From contig NZ_CP009241.1 of the NCBI RefSeq assembly GCF_000758525.1, forward strand, positions 4,774,001-4,838,000: a stretch of DNA of 64,000 nt, read 5' to 3'. Positions 36,106-45,838 of the stretch are shown piece by piece. Both the position numbers and the translations under genes were made by a program. Each line of letters begins with the position of its first letter. The first letter of the stretch is position 1. Source of the stretch: Paenibacillus sp. FSL H7-0357 (GTDB lineage: Bacteria; Bacillota; Bacilli; Paenibacillales; Paenibacillaceae). The notes beneath the pieces were generated by a model. It did no database searches and was not told the origin of the DNA. It saw only the letters and a list, made by a program, of their open reading frames with translations.

Positions 36106-37278
36106 ATGAGAAGAATAGGGAAAATCACGATGTTCACAGGAATTGGATTGTTGAGTCTTATTTTGATAGCCGTTCTTGCGATCAGCGCTTTTGTAATCAA
36201 GAGACCTGTGACCACAACCTCCGAACTGGCAGAAGTGAAGCCTTACAAGTGGAATAAAGTCAAGCTGGACGGAAATGTCATCTCTAGTGATGGTTCAGAG
36301 TATTTTCTATGGAATAAAAAAGGGGAAAACAATAACTGGATTATCTTCTTTTCCGGAGGCGGGGCCAGTTGGGATGCCAAAAGCGCCGAGCATCCGATCA
36401 AGATCATGAATTTCATTAAGGGCGGGGATACAGGCAATTATTTTCCCAACATCCCCTTCTATATGCTCTCCTTGCTGAGAGGCATGATGGACACGGATAA
36501 CCCTGACAACCCCTTCAACGGCTGGAATGTTGTATATCTGCCTTATTCGACCGGTGACTTCCATATCGGCAAGCACAATGCGGAATATAAGAAGGAAGAC
36601 GGCACCCCCTTCACTATGCGCTATAACGGCAGCAATAACGTGCGGAGCAGCCTCGACTGGATTTATGCTAATGTGGATAAGCCCGACAAGCTGCTCATCG
36701 CAGGCGAAAGTGCCGGCGGGTTCGGCTCCGCCTTCTGGGCGGAGGAGATTTCCAGTCATTATAAGGACTCCAAAATTTATCAATATTCCGACAGCTCCTT
36801 CCTGAAATCGGACAAATGGCCGAAGGTTGTGGATCAGGAATGGCACGCTGACTTTACCAAGACATTTGGGTATCCCGCCGAAGCGGATATCATCGGGGCA
36901 GCCTTTAAAGCCAACGGACATCTCCTGCCGCCCAATGCCGTACTATTACAATCCTACTCGTTATTTGACGAGATCCTGATTCACTTTCAGAACAACATCA
37001 ATGATTATAAAGGGCCACAGGACCAGAAGAAGATCAACGAATGGTCACAGCAAATGCGGGCATCCGTGCGTTCTTTGGACGCCGCGTTACCAAATTATTA
37101 TTATTATCTGACGGACTATGGACTGGATGCTGAGAAGGGCACAACCCAGCACACATTTGCAACGCGAGAAACTTTTTTTCAAGCAGAACAGGATGGAGTT
37201 ACACTGCTGAAATGGCTGGGGGATGCGGTTAACCATCAGAAGCCCTATTCGGTGGGCAGCAAGTTCCTTGAGAAGTAA
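36106..37278 (+). CDS. Membrane-anchored pectin-acetylesterase-like hydrolase
   Basis: 390 residues. One N-terminal membrane anchor (FTGIGLLSLILIAVLAISAF), then an alpha/beta-hydrolase-type domain of the PAE/notum family: WIIFFSGGGASWDAKSAEHP (oxyanion motif), NVVYLPYSTGDFHIG, and the nucleophile elbow LLIAGESAGGFGSAF; a late Asp/His pair near the C-terminus (LTDYGLDAEKG..QHTFA) would complete the triad. GGGAGAG fits the ATG at 36106 better than 36100. Substrate unknown; polysaccharide deacetylation is inference. Confidence 0.8.
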   Translation: MRRIGKITMFTGIGLLSLILIAVLAISAFVIKRPVTTTSELAEVKPYKWNKVKLDGNVISSDGSEYFLWNKKGENNNWIIFFSGGGASWDAKSAEHPIKIMNFIKGGDTGNYFPNIPFYMLSLLRGMMDTDNPDNPFNGWNVVYLPYSTGDFHIGKHNAEYKKEDGTPFTMRYNGSNNVRSSLDWIYANVDKPDKLLIAGESAGGFGSAFWAEEISSHYKDSKIYQYSDSSFLKSDKWPKVVDQEWHADFTKTFGYPAEADIIGAAFKANGHLLPPNAVLLQSYSLFDEILIHFQNNINDYKGPQDQKKINEWSQQMRASVRSLDAALPNYYYYLTDYGLDAEKGTTQHTFATRETFFQAEQDGVTLLKWLGDAVNHQKPYSVGSKFLEK

Positions 37279-37353
37279 GAGTAAGCTCAGCATAATTAAG
37301 ATTTAAAGACATTTAGCACACGGAAAAATGGCAAGAGGCAGGAGAGAAGATGC

Positions 37354-37989
37354 ATGAAGCTGCGTGAAAAGCAGATGCAAATGACGCGGGAGATGATTAA
37401 GGATACAGCGCTGAACCTATTCTGTACGCAAGGCATTGAGCGTACCGATATGGCTCAGATTGCAGAAGAAGCCGGTGTCTCCCGGCGTACTTTGTATCAT
37501 CATTATAAGGACAAGGAAGAATTAGCCGCCCAGATCTATGTTGAGAATCTGGAGCGGATGTTCGGACAGCTGCTGTTTGACTTTAGTTTCGAGCAGCCCG
37601 AAGAATCCCTGGAGATTATTCTGGACAAGTATTTGGCGCTTAGGGAGCATCAGGAGTCGTTGATCTATTACGATGCCATTTTTGGCGTCTACTATAGCAC
37701 TCTGTCCAAGAATCCCGCTGAACTGCCTGATTTCAAGCAAGCGATGCAGGGGTGGTACACGCGCCTAGTGCAATTGGACACCGTACCGGTAGCTCCCGGG
37801 GAAAAAACAAGGTGGATGGACATTCTGCTGAAGTCCACCCACCTGTATTTCATGTATTTGCAAAAAGCCGTAATTATTGCCCACCAACGCGGCGGAGAAG
37901 TCACAGAAGAAGACAAGGCTAACGATCGCCAGTTCAAAGATTTCATCATGTTGGGCGTGCGGCATCCCCACCATCACAAAACCCCTTAA
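37354..37989 (+). CDS. TetR-family transcriptional regulator
   Basis: 211 residues. N-terminal HTH: DMAQIAEEAGVSRRTLYHHY followed by KDKEELAAQIY; the C-terminal ligand domain is helical and unconserved. GGAGAG 8 nt upstream of ATG 37354. It lies 75 nt after the PAE-like gene, so it may be co-transcribed and regulate it or the convergent two-component genes; no operator was seen. Confidence 0.9.
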   Translation: MKLREKQMQMTREMIKDTALNLFCTQGIERTDMAQIAEEAGVSRRTLYHHYKDKEELAAQIYVENLERMFGQLLFDFSFEQPEESLEIILDKYLALREHQESLIYYDAIFGVYYSTLSKNPAELPDFKQAMQGWYTRLVQLDTVPVAPGEKTRWMDILLKSTHLYFMYLQKAVIIAHQRGGEVTEEDKANDRQFKDFIMLGVRHPHHHKTP

Positions 37990-38014
37990 ATGTGCTTCAT
38001 GAGCACTTAAGGGG
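37982..38014. terminator. Bidirectional hairpin between tetR-type and kinase genes
   Basis: CCCCTTAA/TTAAGGGG with inner GTGCT/AGCAC; the TetR stop codon TAA is inside the stem. T-tracts are short. Confidence 0.65.
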
Positions 38015-38037
38015 CAATGCACTCCACAGAAGTCAGC

Positions 38038-39453
38038 TTAATTCCCTTCCACCAGATCATCATCAGAGGGCTTATGGCCCTTCCGGCTGGCCGCAGCAGA
38101 TGGAGAGAAAGGCAGTCTGACGATAAACGTCGTGCCCCCTCCTACTGCACCATCCACCTCGATACTCCCCTGATGCAGAGAGACAATTTTCTTCACAATC
38201 GCCAGTCCGAGGCCGTTGCCGCTATTGTTCCCGTTCCGTGACTTGTCGACTTTATAGAACCTTTGGAATACCGCGCTGAACTCTTCCGGGGAAATACCGA
38301 TCCCGTTATCGCTAATGGTAACGGATATTTCTGTTGCACCTACGTCTATCCCGATACGGATGTTCCCGCCCTGCGGTGTAAACTTGATGCTGTTGCTAAG
38401 CAGATTCATCCAGACTTGCTTAAGCTGATCTTCATCTCCCTGGATCTTGACAGCTACCGGCAGCTCAAGATCAATGACGATGCCTTTGGCCGACCACTGC
38501 GGTTCGCAGGTCACAACGACGGTTCGAATCTGCTCGTCAAGATTAAAGGAGCCTGCTTCGAAAGGATGGTGCTCGGAGTCCAGGGAAGCAAGCTTCAGCA
38601 GATTATCGCTGAGTCTGGACAGACGTTCACTCTCCGCAATAATGATATCAAGGTATTCGCTGCGTTCTTCCTCCACTACCAGATCATCGCTTCGCAAAGC
38701 CTTGGCAAACCCGGAAATAGATGTCAGCGGTGTCTGAATTTCGTGAGAGACATTGGATACAAAGTCCTGCCTCATCTGCTCCAGCTGCTTGAGCTCCCCG
38801 GCCATCTCCACATAGCTTTGCGTCAGATCCCCTATTTCGTCCACGCGGTTCACTTTTAACTCTACTTCGAAATCGCCCTTTGCCAGCCTCTTCGTCGCAT
38901 TTGTCAGTGCTTTGATTGGCTCCACCAGATACCTGGCGGCAATGAGAATACATATACTGCCGAGCAATAGCACGAGTAGAAGCACGAAGAGCATCATCCG
39001 GTTAACGATATTTTCGTTCTCGGCGGAATACTGCAGGAACATCGCATGCCACTCCCCTTTTAGCAGAAACGGCATTCCGATGAATATATCCTTATCATCG
39101 GAGCTGGAACGATAGAACTTTCCATGCAGCACTTGTTTGACAGCTTCGGGGGTGATAATGACAGCCGGATTATCTTTAAGCCCATAGAAGGTATATTCTC
39201 CGGAAGGATTGTACAAGTGGATCGGGTGTGCGGATACCTTAACCATGCTGTTCAGGAACTCATCCGTATCCTTAGGTTTGGCGTCATCATAACGATGAAT
39301 GATTTCCTTGCCCACAGCGATCATTTCGTTCTGACCCTCATAGCTTATTTGCTTCTGAAAGACATATAGACCAATGAGAAAAGAGCATATTAGGCTAAAA
39401 ATAATGATGCCGAGAAACGTGAGAATGACACGCACATACAAGGTCTTGATCAT
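38038..39453 (-). CDS. Two-component sensor histidine kinase
   Basis: 471 residues. Two transmembrane helices (VILTFLGIIIFSLICSFLIG near the start; MLFVLLLVLLLGSICILIA near residue 175) bracket an extracellular sensor of about 140 residues; then HAMP (VEPIKALTNATKRLAKGDF), the dimerisation box with phospho-His (VSNVSHEIQTPLTSISGFAK) and HATPase (NLLSNSIKFTPQGG, GNGLGLAIVKKIVSLHQG). It overlaps the regulator stop by four bases (ATGA). Order hydrolase-regulator-kinase on the minus strand. Confidence 0.95.
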   Translation of the reverse strand: MIKTLYVRVILTFLGIIIFSLICSFLIGLYVFQKQISYEGQNEMIAVGKEIIHRYDDAKPKDTDEFLNSMVKVSAHPIHLYNPSGEYTFYGLKDNPAVIITPEAVKQVLHGKFYRSSSDDKDIFIGMPFLLKGEWHAMFLQYSAENENIVNRMMLFVLLLVLLLGSICILIAARYLVEPIKALTNATKRLAKGDFEVELKVNRVDEIGDLTQSYVEMAGELKQLEQMRQDFVSNVSHEIQTPLTSISGFAKALRSDDLVVEEERSEYLDIIIAESERLSRLSDNLLKLASLDSEHHPFEAGSFNLDEQIRTVVVTCEPQWSAKGIVIDLELPVAVKIQGDEDQLKQVWMNLLSNSIKFTPQGGNIRIGIDVGATEISVTISDNGIGISPEEFSAVFQRFYKVDKSRNGNNSGNGLGLAIVKKIVSLHQGSIEVDGAVGGGTTFIVRLPFSPSAAASRKGHKPSDDDLVEGN

Positions 39454-40133
39454 GGCTCAGGAATCAGCCGGTAGCCCAGGCCGCGGGCCGTTTCGATTTG
39501 AAATCGCTCGTCGTTGCCGGTGAATTTCTCCCTCAGCCGGCTGATATGGACATCGACGGTCCGGCCATCCCCTTCATAGTTCAAACCCCAGATCTGCATA
39601 ATCAGCTGCTCCCTGGTGAAGATTTGTCCGGGGTGGCTGGCCAGCAGAAACAGAAGCTCGAACTCTTTCAAAGGAATAGCGACCGGCTCATCTCCACGGG
39701 TGACCTGAAAGGTACGGCGATTGAGCTCAACATTGCCCACCTGCACAGTCTGGGAAGAAATGACCAGCGAGCGTTTAAGCAGCGCTTTTACCCGCATCAC
39801 CAGCTCAATGGGGTCAAACGGCTTGGTCAGGTAATCATCCGTTCCCAGTCGGAATCCTTTCACCTTGTGTGCCGACTCTGCTTTGGCTGTTACCATCAGG
39901 AGGCCGAGGTTGGCATCCCAGCGCCTGATTTCTCTGCACAGATCCCAACCGTCCAATCCTGGCATCATAATATCGAGAATAACGAGATCCACCCGCGAGT
40001 TCTCCACGATGGACAGCGCTTTGACGCCATCGCTGGCCTCTTTGATTTCAAAGCCTTCTTTTCGCAAGTACAAAGACATCAGCTTTCGGATGTTCGCATC
40101 ATCATCCGCGATAAGTATAGTAGCCACGATCAT
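39450..40133 (-). CDS. OmpR-family response regulator
   Basis: 227 residues. Receiver domain with acidic pocket (ILIADDDANIRKLMSLY), phosphoryl Asp in VDLVILDIMMPGLDGWDLC, and switch Lys in YLTKPFDPIELVMRV; C-terminal winged helix (LTREQ-like: FTREQLIMQIWGLNYEGDGR, TVDVHISRLREKF). Start ATG 40133 with AGGGGG about 8 nt upstream. Cotranscribed with its kinase; the upstream serine hydrolase at 53 nt is a likely operon member or target. Confidence 0.96.
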   Translation of the reverse strand: MIVATILIADDDANIRKLMSLYLRKEGFEIKEASDGVKALSIVENSRVDLVILDIMMPGLDGWDLCREIRRWDANLGLLMVTAKAESAHKVKGFRLGTDDYLTKPFDPIELVMRVKALLKRSLVISSQTVQVGNVELNRRTFQVTRGDEPVAIPLKEFELLFLLASHPGQIFTREQLIMQIWGLNYEGDGRTVDVHISRLREKFTGNDERFQIETARGLGYRLIPEP

Positions 40134-40186
40134 CCCCCTCTCTTAGGCTTACATTATATATGATTTGTTCCTGGCAAGAAATGGCC

Positions 40187-42157
40187 TTAGCCGAACTGCC
40201 AGCCCAGCAGATTCCAATGGTAGAAGAACAGGCACAGGGCCACAGCCGAAAGTACGACAAGAGTGTAATGCACGCGCGTGAAAGCCGTCCAGTACTTGTT
40301 CTTCCAAGCCAGCACAGCCGAGACAAGCAAAGCCAGAGTCATTCCAACGAATATTACAGGCATGGTTAAAACGAGATAAAATGAGGTACTGACGCTGCTG
40401 AGTCTCTCCAGCGTGTCCAACGACATAAGCACTGCAAATGTTGTAAAAAAGCTTATTAGTCCCCAACCTGCCGTCACTGCGGAGAGTCGAATCGCCCATT
40501 TTTCAGGATTCGTCATCGTCTTGAGCTTCCGTCTGGAGAACAGTAGTCCCAGCAGAGCAGTGAGGAAAATCAGGCTCGAGACGCCGAGCAGGACAAACCA
40601 GAACTTGTTCTTATCTATGAGCGGTGTGCGTTCCAGCGGCATATCCGGAATAGCTTCCAAGAGCATATGTGTGACTTTCCCGGAGTCGTCGGTGCGAAAT
40701 CCGATTTGTTCCGCGCCTCCCTCATGCTGGAACAGATTAGTGTCCACAGGTACATATAATTGTTGCTCACTGCCACTTCCCAAGGACAGTTTATTGTCTG
40801 AGACGGTCACATTAATCTGGGAGAAAAAACTGAAAAATTTATCAATGTCGCTGAAATTGCGGCGTGTAAATTGATAGGAGCCCGCATACTTTTCTAGAGA
40901 TTCCGTAGAAGCGGAAATCACAGGCTGCTGAGTTACAGGAGCAGGATAATATTTGTTAAAGAATGCTCGAACCAGACCTTCTGCGGACTCACTGCCCTGA
41001 CCGCCATTGTAGGAGACGAAGATGCCGACATTCTTAGCAGGCACAAGATACAATTCCGTGTTGAACATCGGATCCGCACCGCCATGGGCAATAACACTCA
41101 GGCCGTTATACCGTTTCTCGGCGAATCCAAGATCCACTCCCGGCATACGTTTGTCGAATTGAAATGCCGTTGAATGCATTAATTTAGCCGTATCCGCTCT
41201 CAGAATCTCCTTGTCCCCATACTTCCCGTTCTGCAGATGGGCGATCATGAAGTGAGCCATGTCTTCTGCAGATACTGTACCTGAGCCGGCGGGACGAAAA
41301 CCTCCTTCGAATGTAGGTGTACCGGGAACAAAACTGCCGTTCTCACTTGTGTAACCCAGAACTTCGTAAGGCTTAAACTGCTCCGGCAAAGGCTCCACTA
41401 CGGTCGCATATTTCATATCCAGCGGATCGAAAATGTACTTTTTAATGTAATCATCGTAAGGAATGCCGCTTACTTCCTCCACAATCAGGCCCGCGAGTGT
41501 AGCGCCATAGTTGGAATAGGAACTGATCTCGCCTGGCGGTCTTACCCGTGCCGGCATATGCTTGTCGAGCGTTTCGGAGATCGACCCCGGCAGCTTGGCA
41601 GGGTCCGTGGTGATTTGATAGCCGACGCCACCTTCTTCGAACCCGGCTGTATGTGTCATCAAATGACGCATTGTGATAGGCTCAGGATAGGTAGCAGGTA
41701 TCTTCACTGATTTCAGGTAGGTATTAATATCGGTATCCAGATCAATCTTGCCCTGCTCCATCAATTGCATCACCGCCGTCCAGGTGAACAGCTTAGTGGT
41801 TGAAGCGATCCGGAACATGCTGGTTGCGGGATCAACCGGTGCAGCTTTTTCCAGGTTGGAACTGCCGTATCCCTTCGCCAGGATAATCTTGCCGTCCTTC
41901 AGAATGGAGATGACCGCTCCCGGAATTTGCAGCCTGTTCATATCTTCTTCCATGATTCCATCAACGAAGGTAGTGAGACCCGCAGTGTCATCAAGATTCC
42001 CTGGCGCTTCAATCTGATGCACCTCTGGCTTGGCTTGAGCCGTTTCGGCCGAGGCGAGTTTCCCGGAAAACATCAGGGTTTCCCCTAACCCGGCACCTAG
42101 AACAGCCAAGACGGCCAGACCAGCGACCAGCCTTTTTTTCATCATTGTAAACATCAT
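40187..42157 (-). CDS. Membrane-anchored serine hydrolase (beta-lactamase/PBP4* family)
   Basis: 656 residues. Signal peptide (LVAGLAVLAVLGAGLGETLM), then a class C beta-lactamase-like catalytic domain: SxxK as MFRIASTTKLFTW, YxN as SSYSNYGATLAGL and HGG as VIAHGGADPMF. The last 170 residues carry about four transmembrane helices (FWFVLLGVSSLIFLTALLGL, AVLMSLDTL.., VILVGMTLALLVSAV), an architecture seen in D-aminopeptidase/esterase-like cell-wall enzymes. GGAGG at 4-7 nt before two adjacent ATGs. It precedes a two-component system on the same strand. Confidence 0.9.
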   Translation of the reverse strand: MMFTMMKKRLVAGLAVLAVLGAGLGETLMFSGKLASAETAQAKPEVHQIEAPGNLDDTAGLTTFVDGIMEEDMNRLQIPGAVISILKDGKIILAKGYGSSNLEKAAPVDPATSMFRIASTTKLFTWTAVMQLMEQGKIDLDTDINTYLKSVKIPATYPEPITMRHLMTHTAGFEEGGVGYQITTDPAKLPGSISETLDKHMPARVRPPGEISSYSNYGATLAGLIVEEVSGIPYDDYIKKYIFDPLDMKYATVVEPLPEQFKPYEVLGYTSENGSFVPGTPTFEGGFRPAGSGTVSAEDMAHFMIAHLQNGKYGDKEILRADTAKLMHSTAFQFDKRMPGVDLGFAEKRYNGLSVIAHGGADPMFNTELYLVPAKNVGIFVSYNGGQGSESAEGLVRAFFNKYYPAPVTQQPVISASTESLEKYAGSYQFTRRNFSDIDKFFSFFSQINVTVSDNKLSLGSGSEQQLYVPVDTNLFQHEGGAEQIGFRTDDSGKVTHMLLEAIPDMPLERTPLIDKNKFWFVLLGVSSLIFLTALLGLLFSRRKLKTMTNPEKWAIRLSAVTAGWGLISFFTTFAVLMSLDTLERLSSVSTSFYLVLTMPVIFVGMTLALLVSAVLAWKNKYWTAFTRVHYTLVVLSAVALCLFFYHWNLLGWQFG

Positions 42158-42457
42158 TTATCCTCCGTATCATCATTTATTGGGATTGGATGATCATCCG
42201 CCCTAACACTTATAGAGATTATCAAAGTATTATGAATGGATTGTTAACAAGCTATAAAAAACAAACAAGACTGCTTTGCCGCCGCCAAGAGCGACAGAAA
42301 GCAGTCTATTTACAGTTACCGGGATTCAATTTATATAGCTGGCTATTTCAATACCGATGCGCTAAAAATCTGCGTAGATTCTTTCTATCAAAAAAGCCGC
42401 TCCGGAATGACCAAAGCGGCATGAAAAACAGCATCAAATACAGAATCTGCTACGGGC
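42158..42457. other. Intergenic region with two hairpins
   Basis: 42268-42307 carries AGACTGCTTT / AAAGCAGTCT with a 20-nt loop, oriented with a T-rich tract on the minus side. 42390-42420 carries the terminator of the sugar operon. Promoter of the serine hydrolase must lie here, on the minus strand, but no clear hexamers stand out. No ORF seen. Confidence 0.5.
42390..42420 (-). terminator. Terminator of the sugar operon
   Basis: GCCGCT / AGCGGC stem with 13-nt loop and six T on the minus strand, 38 nt after the GH4 stop. Confidence 0.8.
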
Positions 42458-43762
42458 TCAATCTTTAAAGAATAACGGTAAATAGTCCTTGTTCTTGAGC
42501 AGCATTTCTTCAAGCATCTGCTCCGCTGCATTAACGGAATCTACCAAGGGATGGTTCGCTAAAGCCTGCAGAGCCAGCCCTCTGTCTCCGGTAACAGCAG
42601 CTTCAATCGCAAGCTGCTCATAGGTTTTCACCGCATGAATCAGCCCTTTGGCAGCCACAGGCACCCGTGATACAGGCAGTGGAATCGGCCCTTGGCTAGT
42701 GACGACACAGTTCACTTCAATAGATGCATCCGCCGGGAGGAAATCCAATACTCCCTGATTGCGCACATTGAGAGTCTGAATATCGCGAGTATCATTGTAA
42801 ATGGATTTCATCAATAGCACTGCGGCTTCCGAGTAGTACGCCCCGCCTCTTTTCTCCAGCTGCTTAGGTTTCTCAGACAGATTGGGGTCCAGATATAGCT
42901 CGAACAATTCATCCTCCAGCCGCTTAACCACCTCGGCCCGGGTTCCTTCATGCTCCAGGGCATGCTGCTGCTCCTCCAGCAGTTCCCTGGTCAGATAGAA
43001 ATATTTTAAGTAATAGGATGGAATGGCCCGGAGCGATGAGATAAAGCTGGCGTTCCATTGGAATTGAGGTACGTTCTTGGCAGAATAACCGTCGCGGTTA
43101 TCCAGTAGCTCCTGCAGCTTATCCTCTCCTTTAATGTGTACCTGAGTAATCCAGTGCAGGTGGTTGAGGCCTACAAATTCGCAGTAAATGTCTCTGGCTG
43201 GCGTCTCATACAACTGCGACAACCACTTATAAGCAGCAATCGGTGAATTGCAGAGCCCGATGGATTTGACCTTGGTATGCTTCAGAATGGCCTCGGTAAC
43301 CATCCCTGCCGGATTCGTAAAATTCAACATCCAGGCCTCCGGGCAAATCTCCTCAATATCCCGGCAAATGTCCAGCAGCACCGGAATCGTCCGCAGCGCC
43401 TTCATCATGCCACCCGGTCCGGTCGTCTCCTGGCCGATGATCCCGTACTTCAGCGGGATGGTCTCATCCCAAATCCGTGCTTTGAGCAGACCTACCCGCA
43501 TCTGGGTGGTCACAAAGTCCGCTCCCACCAAAGCTTCGCGTCTGTTCAGCGTCTGCTCTACCGTAATGGGCAGACCCGACTTCTCAATCATCCGCTGCGC
43601 CAGATTGCCAACAATCTTTAACTTTCCCTGTCCTTCGGGGATATCCACCAGCACAATTTCACGGACAGGAAAGCTATCAAAATTGAGAATAAACCCTTCG
43701 ATAATCTCCGGCGTATAGGAAGAACCGCCGCCAATCACAACGACCTTTAAGCTTTTACCCAT
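42458..43762 (-). CDS. GH4 glycosidase, 6-phospho-beta-glucosidase-like
   Basis: 434 residues. NAD- and Mn-dependent GH4 enzymes cleave glycosidic bonds by a redox-elimination mechanism, usually on 6-phospho-sugars. The NAD-binding start KVVVIGGGSSYTPEIIEGF, the ADFVTTQMRVGLL, LNFTNPAGMVTEAIL (Asn), the metal-binding Cys in SIGLCNSPIAAYKW and the GLNHLHWI (His) are all present. Closest by pattern to LicH/CelF. It overlaps the upstream kinase by 16 bases, which suggests phosphorylation precedes cleavage. Confidence 0.92.
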   Translation of the reverse strand: MGKSLKVVVIGGGSSYTPEIIEGFILNFDSFPVREIVLVDIPEGQGKLKIVGNLAQRMIEKSGLPITVEQTLNRREALVGADFVTTQMRVGLLKARIWDETIPLKYGIIGQETTGPGGMMKALRTIPVLLDICRDIEEICPEAWMLNFTNPAGMVTEAILKHTKVKSIGLCNSPIAAYKWLSQLYETPARDIYCEFVGLNHLHWITQVHIKGEDKLQELLDNRDGYSAKNVPQFQWNASFISSLRAIPSYYLKYFYLTRELLEEQQHALEHEGTRAEVVKRLEDELFELYLDPNLSEKPKQLEKRGGAYYSEAAVLLMKSIYNDTRDIQTLNVRNQGVLDFLPADASIEVNCVVTSQGPIPLPVSRVPVAAKGLIHAVKTYEQLAIEAAVTGDRGLALQALANHPLVDSVNAAEQMLEEMLLKNKDYLPLFFKD

Positions 43763-44733
43763 GCTGTATTCACTCCTTCTATGGAAAGCTGCTGTTCAAG
43801 CGCTTCATATACTTTATCCGCTAAGGTCAATCCCGATTTCTCCATCGCGCGCAGGATCGCACCGCCCACAGGCTCCATCATTAATACACGTATCGTGCAG
43901 CCTTCTGTCAGCTGCCCCGTGATGGCCGGTGCCATGTATTTCCCGCCGTTGCGGGTCAGGACACTGCCGACCAATACTACATCAAGTGTAGCTTCCTCCA
44001 TTCCAAGCTTCTCAATGACGGCTCTCGCCGAAAGACCCAGCTCAAGCCCTTGCTGCTGAAGGATCCGAAGCGCCACGCGGTCACCTTGATCCGCCGCTGG
44101 AAAGAGAAGCTTGGTCAGATCCACAGGAATATGTCTGCCATGATCGAGATAATCATGAAAGAGGCTTTCTACAGAGTCATATCCCAACGTACCCAGCACC
44201 GCTTCCGTCAGCAGTGTCCGTTCCTCTCTGCCTTCCCAGGAGCGGATCACTGAACGGAATACCTCGACAGCCAGCTCGCTTCCGCCGCCAAAATCTCCGA
44301 ATGCATAACCAAAGCCACCGCACTGCAGTTCTTGTCCCTCAGGACTAATTCCGAGGCAGTTGGTTCCCGTTCCGCAGATCAACACCACACCATACGGCTG
44401 TCTTGTACCCGCCCTCAGGCCGATAACGGTATCGCAGACAATCTCATAATTGGTGAAACCCAGCCCTTTAATCATCGGGCGCAAAACAACATAATCTGCC
44501 TCCCGGTCCGCTCCGGCCAGTCCAAATGACGCGAACGCAATATCGCTGCGGCTTAGCCGCGCGCCTTGCAGCGCCTGATCGACCGATGCGGTAATGCTGG
44601 TCCGGGCCAGCTCCACATTGACTTGATGATTACCGCATCCACTCATTCCTCTGCTTACAATCGTTCCTGACTCATCTGTAATTACAGCAATAGTCTTGCT
44701 TCCACCTGCATCTATCCCCAGATAATAGTTCAA
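43747..44733 (-). CDS. BadF/BadG-family sugar kinase (N-acetylglucosamine-kinase-like)
   Basis: 328 residues. ASKHA phosphotransferase fold: YYLGIDAGGSKTIAVITDES (phosphate 1), GVVLICGTGTNCLGISPEG (phosphate 2), FGDFGGGSELAVEVF, DVVLVGSVLTRNGG (adenosine). The family includes N-acetylglucosamine and related amino-sugar kinases. TTG start at 44733, 8 nt after the stop of the LacI gene. In the operon it probably generates the phosphorylated substrate of GH4. Confidence 0.88.
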   Translation of the reverse strand: MNYYLGIDAGGSKTIAVITDESGTIVSRGMSGCGNHQVNVELARTSITASVDQALQGARLSRSDIAFASFGLAGADREADYVVLRPMIKGLGFTNYEIVCDTVIGLRAGTRQPYGVVLICGTGTNCLGISPEGQELQCGGFGYAFGDFGGGSELAVEVFRSVIRSWEGREERTLLTEAVLGTLGYDSVESLFHDYLDHGRHIPVDLTKLLFPAADQGDRVALRILQQQGLELGLSARAVIEKLGMEEATLDVVLVGSVLTRNGGKYMAPAITGQLTEGCTIRVLMMEPVGGAILRAMEKSGLTLADKVYEALEQQLSIEGVNTAWVKA

Positions 44734-44740
44734 TCCCTAG

Positions 44741-45760
44741 TCACCCCTGACTAATGTCGCCTTTATATTTTGATGTAGATCTCCTGTAAACCAGTTCAGG
44801 CTTTAGCTGCACTCTGGTATGGCTGACCTCGCTGCCATTGATCATGTCTAGCAGGATCTTCACTGCATGCTGTCCCATCAGATCCGCCGGTTGACGGATG
44901 GTCGTGAGTGCAGGATGAACTTCCTGGGCAAAAGACTGGTCGTCATACCCGATGACCGATACATCATCCGGCACGTTGTAGCCCGCTTCCTTCAATGCCC
45001 GGATGACGCCAAGTGCAATGACATCATCGGCGGCGAAAATGGCAGACGGGATGTTGCCGCGGGCAATCATGTCCTGCATGAGGCCATAGCCACAATTGGT
45101 GCCGAACCCCCCTTCGATAATCATGAAGGGAGACAGTCCGGCTTCGTTCATTGCATCCATGAAGCCCTCTTTCCGCTGACGGGCGCTGAGGAACACGCTT
45201 TGTCCGGTGATATGAGCAATACGCGTATGTCCAAGCGCAATCAGATGTTTGGTCGCTTCATACCCTCCCAGATAGTTGTCAACGTTGATCGTCGTAACAT
45301 TGCTGTGCTCCCCATGACTGTCAATCATCACAAAGGGGATTCGCTTGCGCTCCAGCTCAGCGATATAAGCCTCTTCTTCTAATGAAGAAAGTACGATGAT
45401 TCCGTCTACACGATCTTCCTGGAACAAGAAATTACTTGCTTCTGAGAAGCCATTCACAGGCTCGGAATCAATGGACAGCGCCAGAAAGTAGCCGCTTAGC
45501 TTGAGACTTTCAAAGACCGATTTCACGACACTGTCGAACACCGTATCGTTCAGGGCCGTCAGCGTTAATCCGATCACCCCCGTCTTCCCCCTGACCAGGG
45601 TTCGCGCTGCTGAGTTCGGGCTATAGTTCAATTCTTTAATGGCTTCGAGCACCTTTTGTCTGTTTTTCTCCCGCACCGATGAGACATTGTTAAGCACACG
45701 GGAGACTGTCACGACAGACAATCCGGACTTTCTGGCTACATCGAATATATTAACTTTCAT
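44741..45760 (-). CDS. LacI-family transcriptional regulator
   Basis: 339 residues. N-terminal HTH and hinge (VNIFDVARKSGLSVVTVSRV, then LNNVSSVREKNRQ), followed by a periplasmic-binding-protein-like core (GVIGLTLTALNDTVFDSVVK, DGIIVLSSLEEEAYIAELER, ITGQSVFLSARQRKEGF, IFAADDVIALGVIRALKEAG). Likely local repressor of the sugar operon; it lies inside the operon between binding protein and kinase, so autoregulated. AGGAG before the ATG. Confidence 0.95.
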   Translation of the reverse strand: MKVNIFDVARKSGLSVVTVSRVLNNVSSVREKNRQKVLEAIKELNYSPNSAARTLVRGKTGVIGLTLTALNDTVFDSVVKSVFESLKLSGYFLALSIDSEPVNGFSEASNFLFQEDRVDGIIVLSSLEEEAYIAELERKRIPFVMIDSHGEHSNVTTINVDNYLGGYEATKHLIALGHTRIAHITGQSVFLSARQRKEGFMDAMNEAGLSPFMIIEGGFGTNCGYGLMQDMIARGNIPSAIFAADDVIALGVIRALKEAGYNVPDDVSVIGYDDQSFAQEVHPALTTIRQPADLMGQHAVKILLDMINGSEVSHTRVQLKPELVYRRSTSKYKGDISQG

Positions 45761-45838
45761 AGGTAAACTCCTAATCTGATTTGGTTCTTTTTAGTATATC
45801 ATGAGTGTCGCCGGACTCGATGTAGGAGTTTGCTTGCT

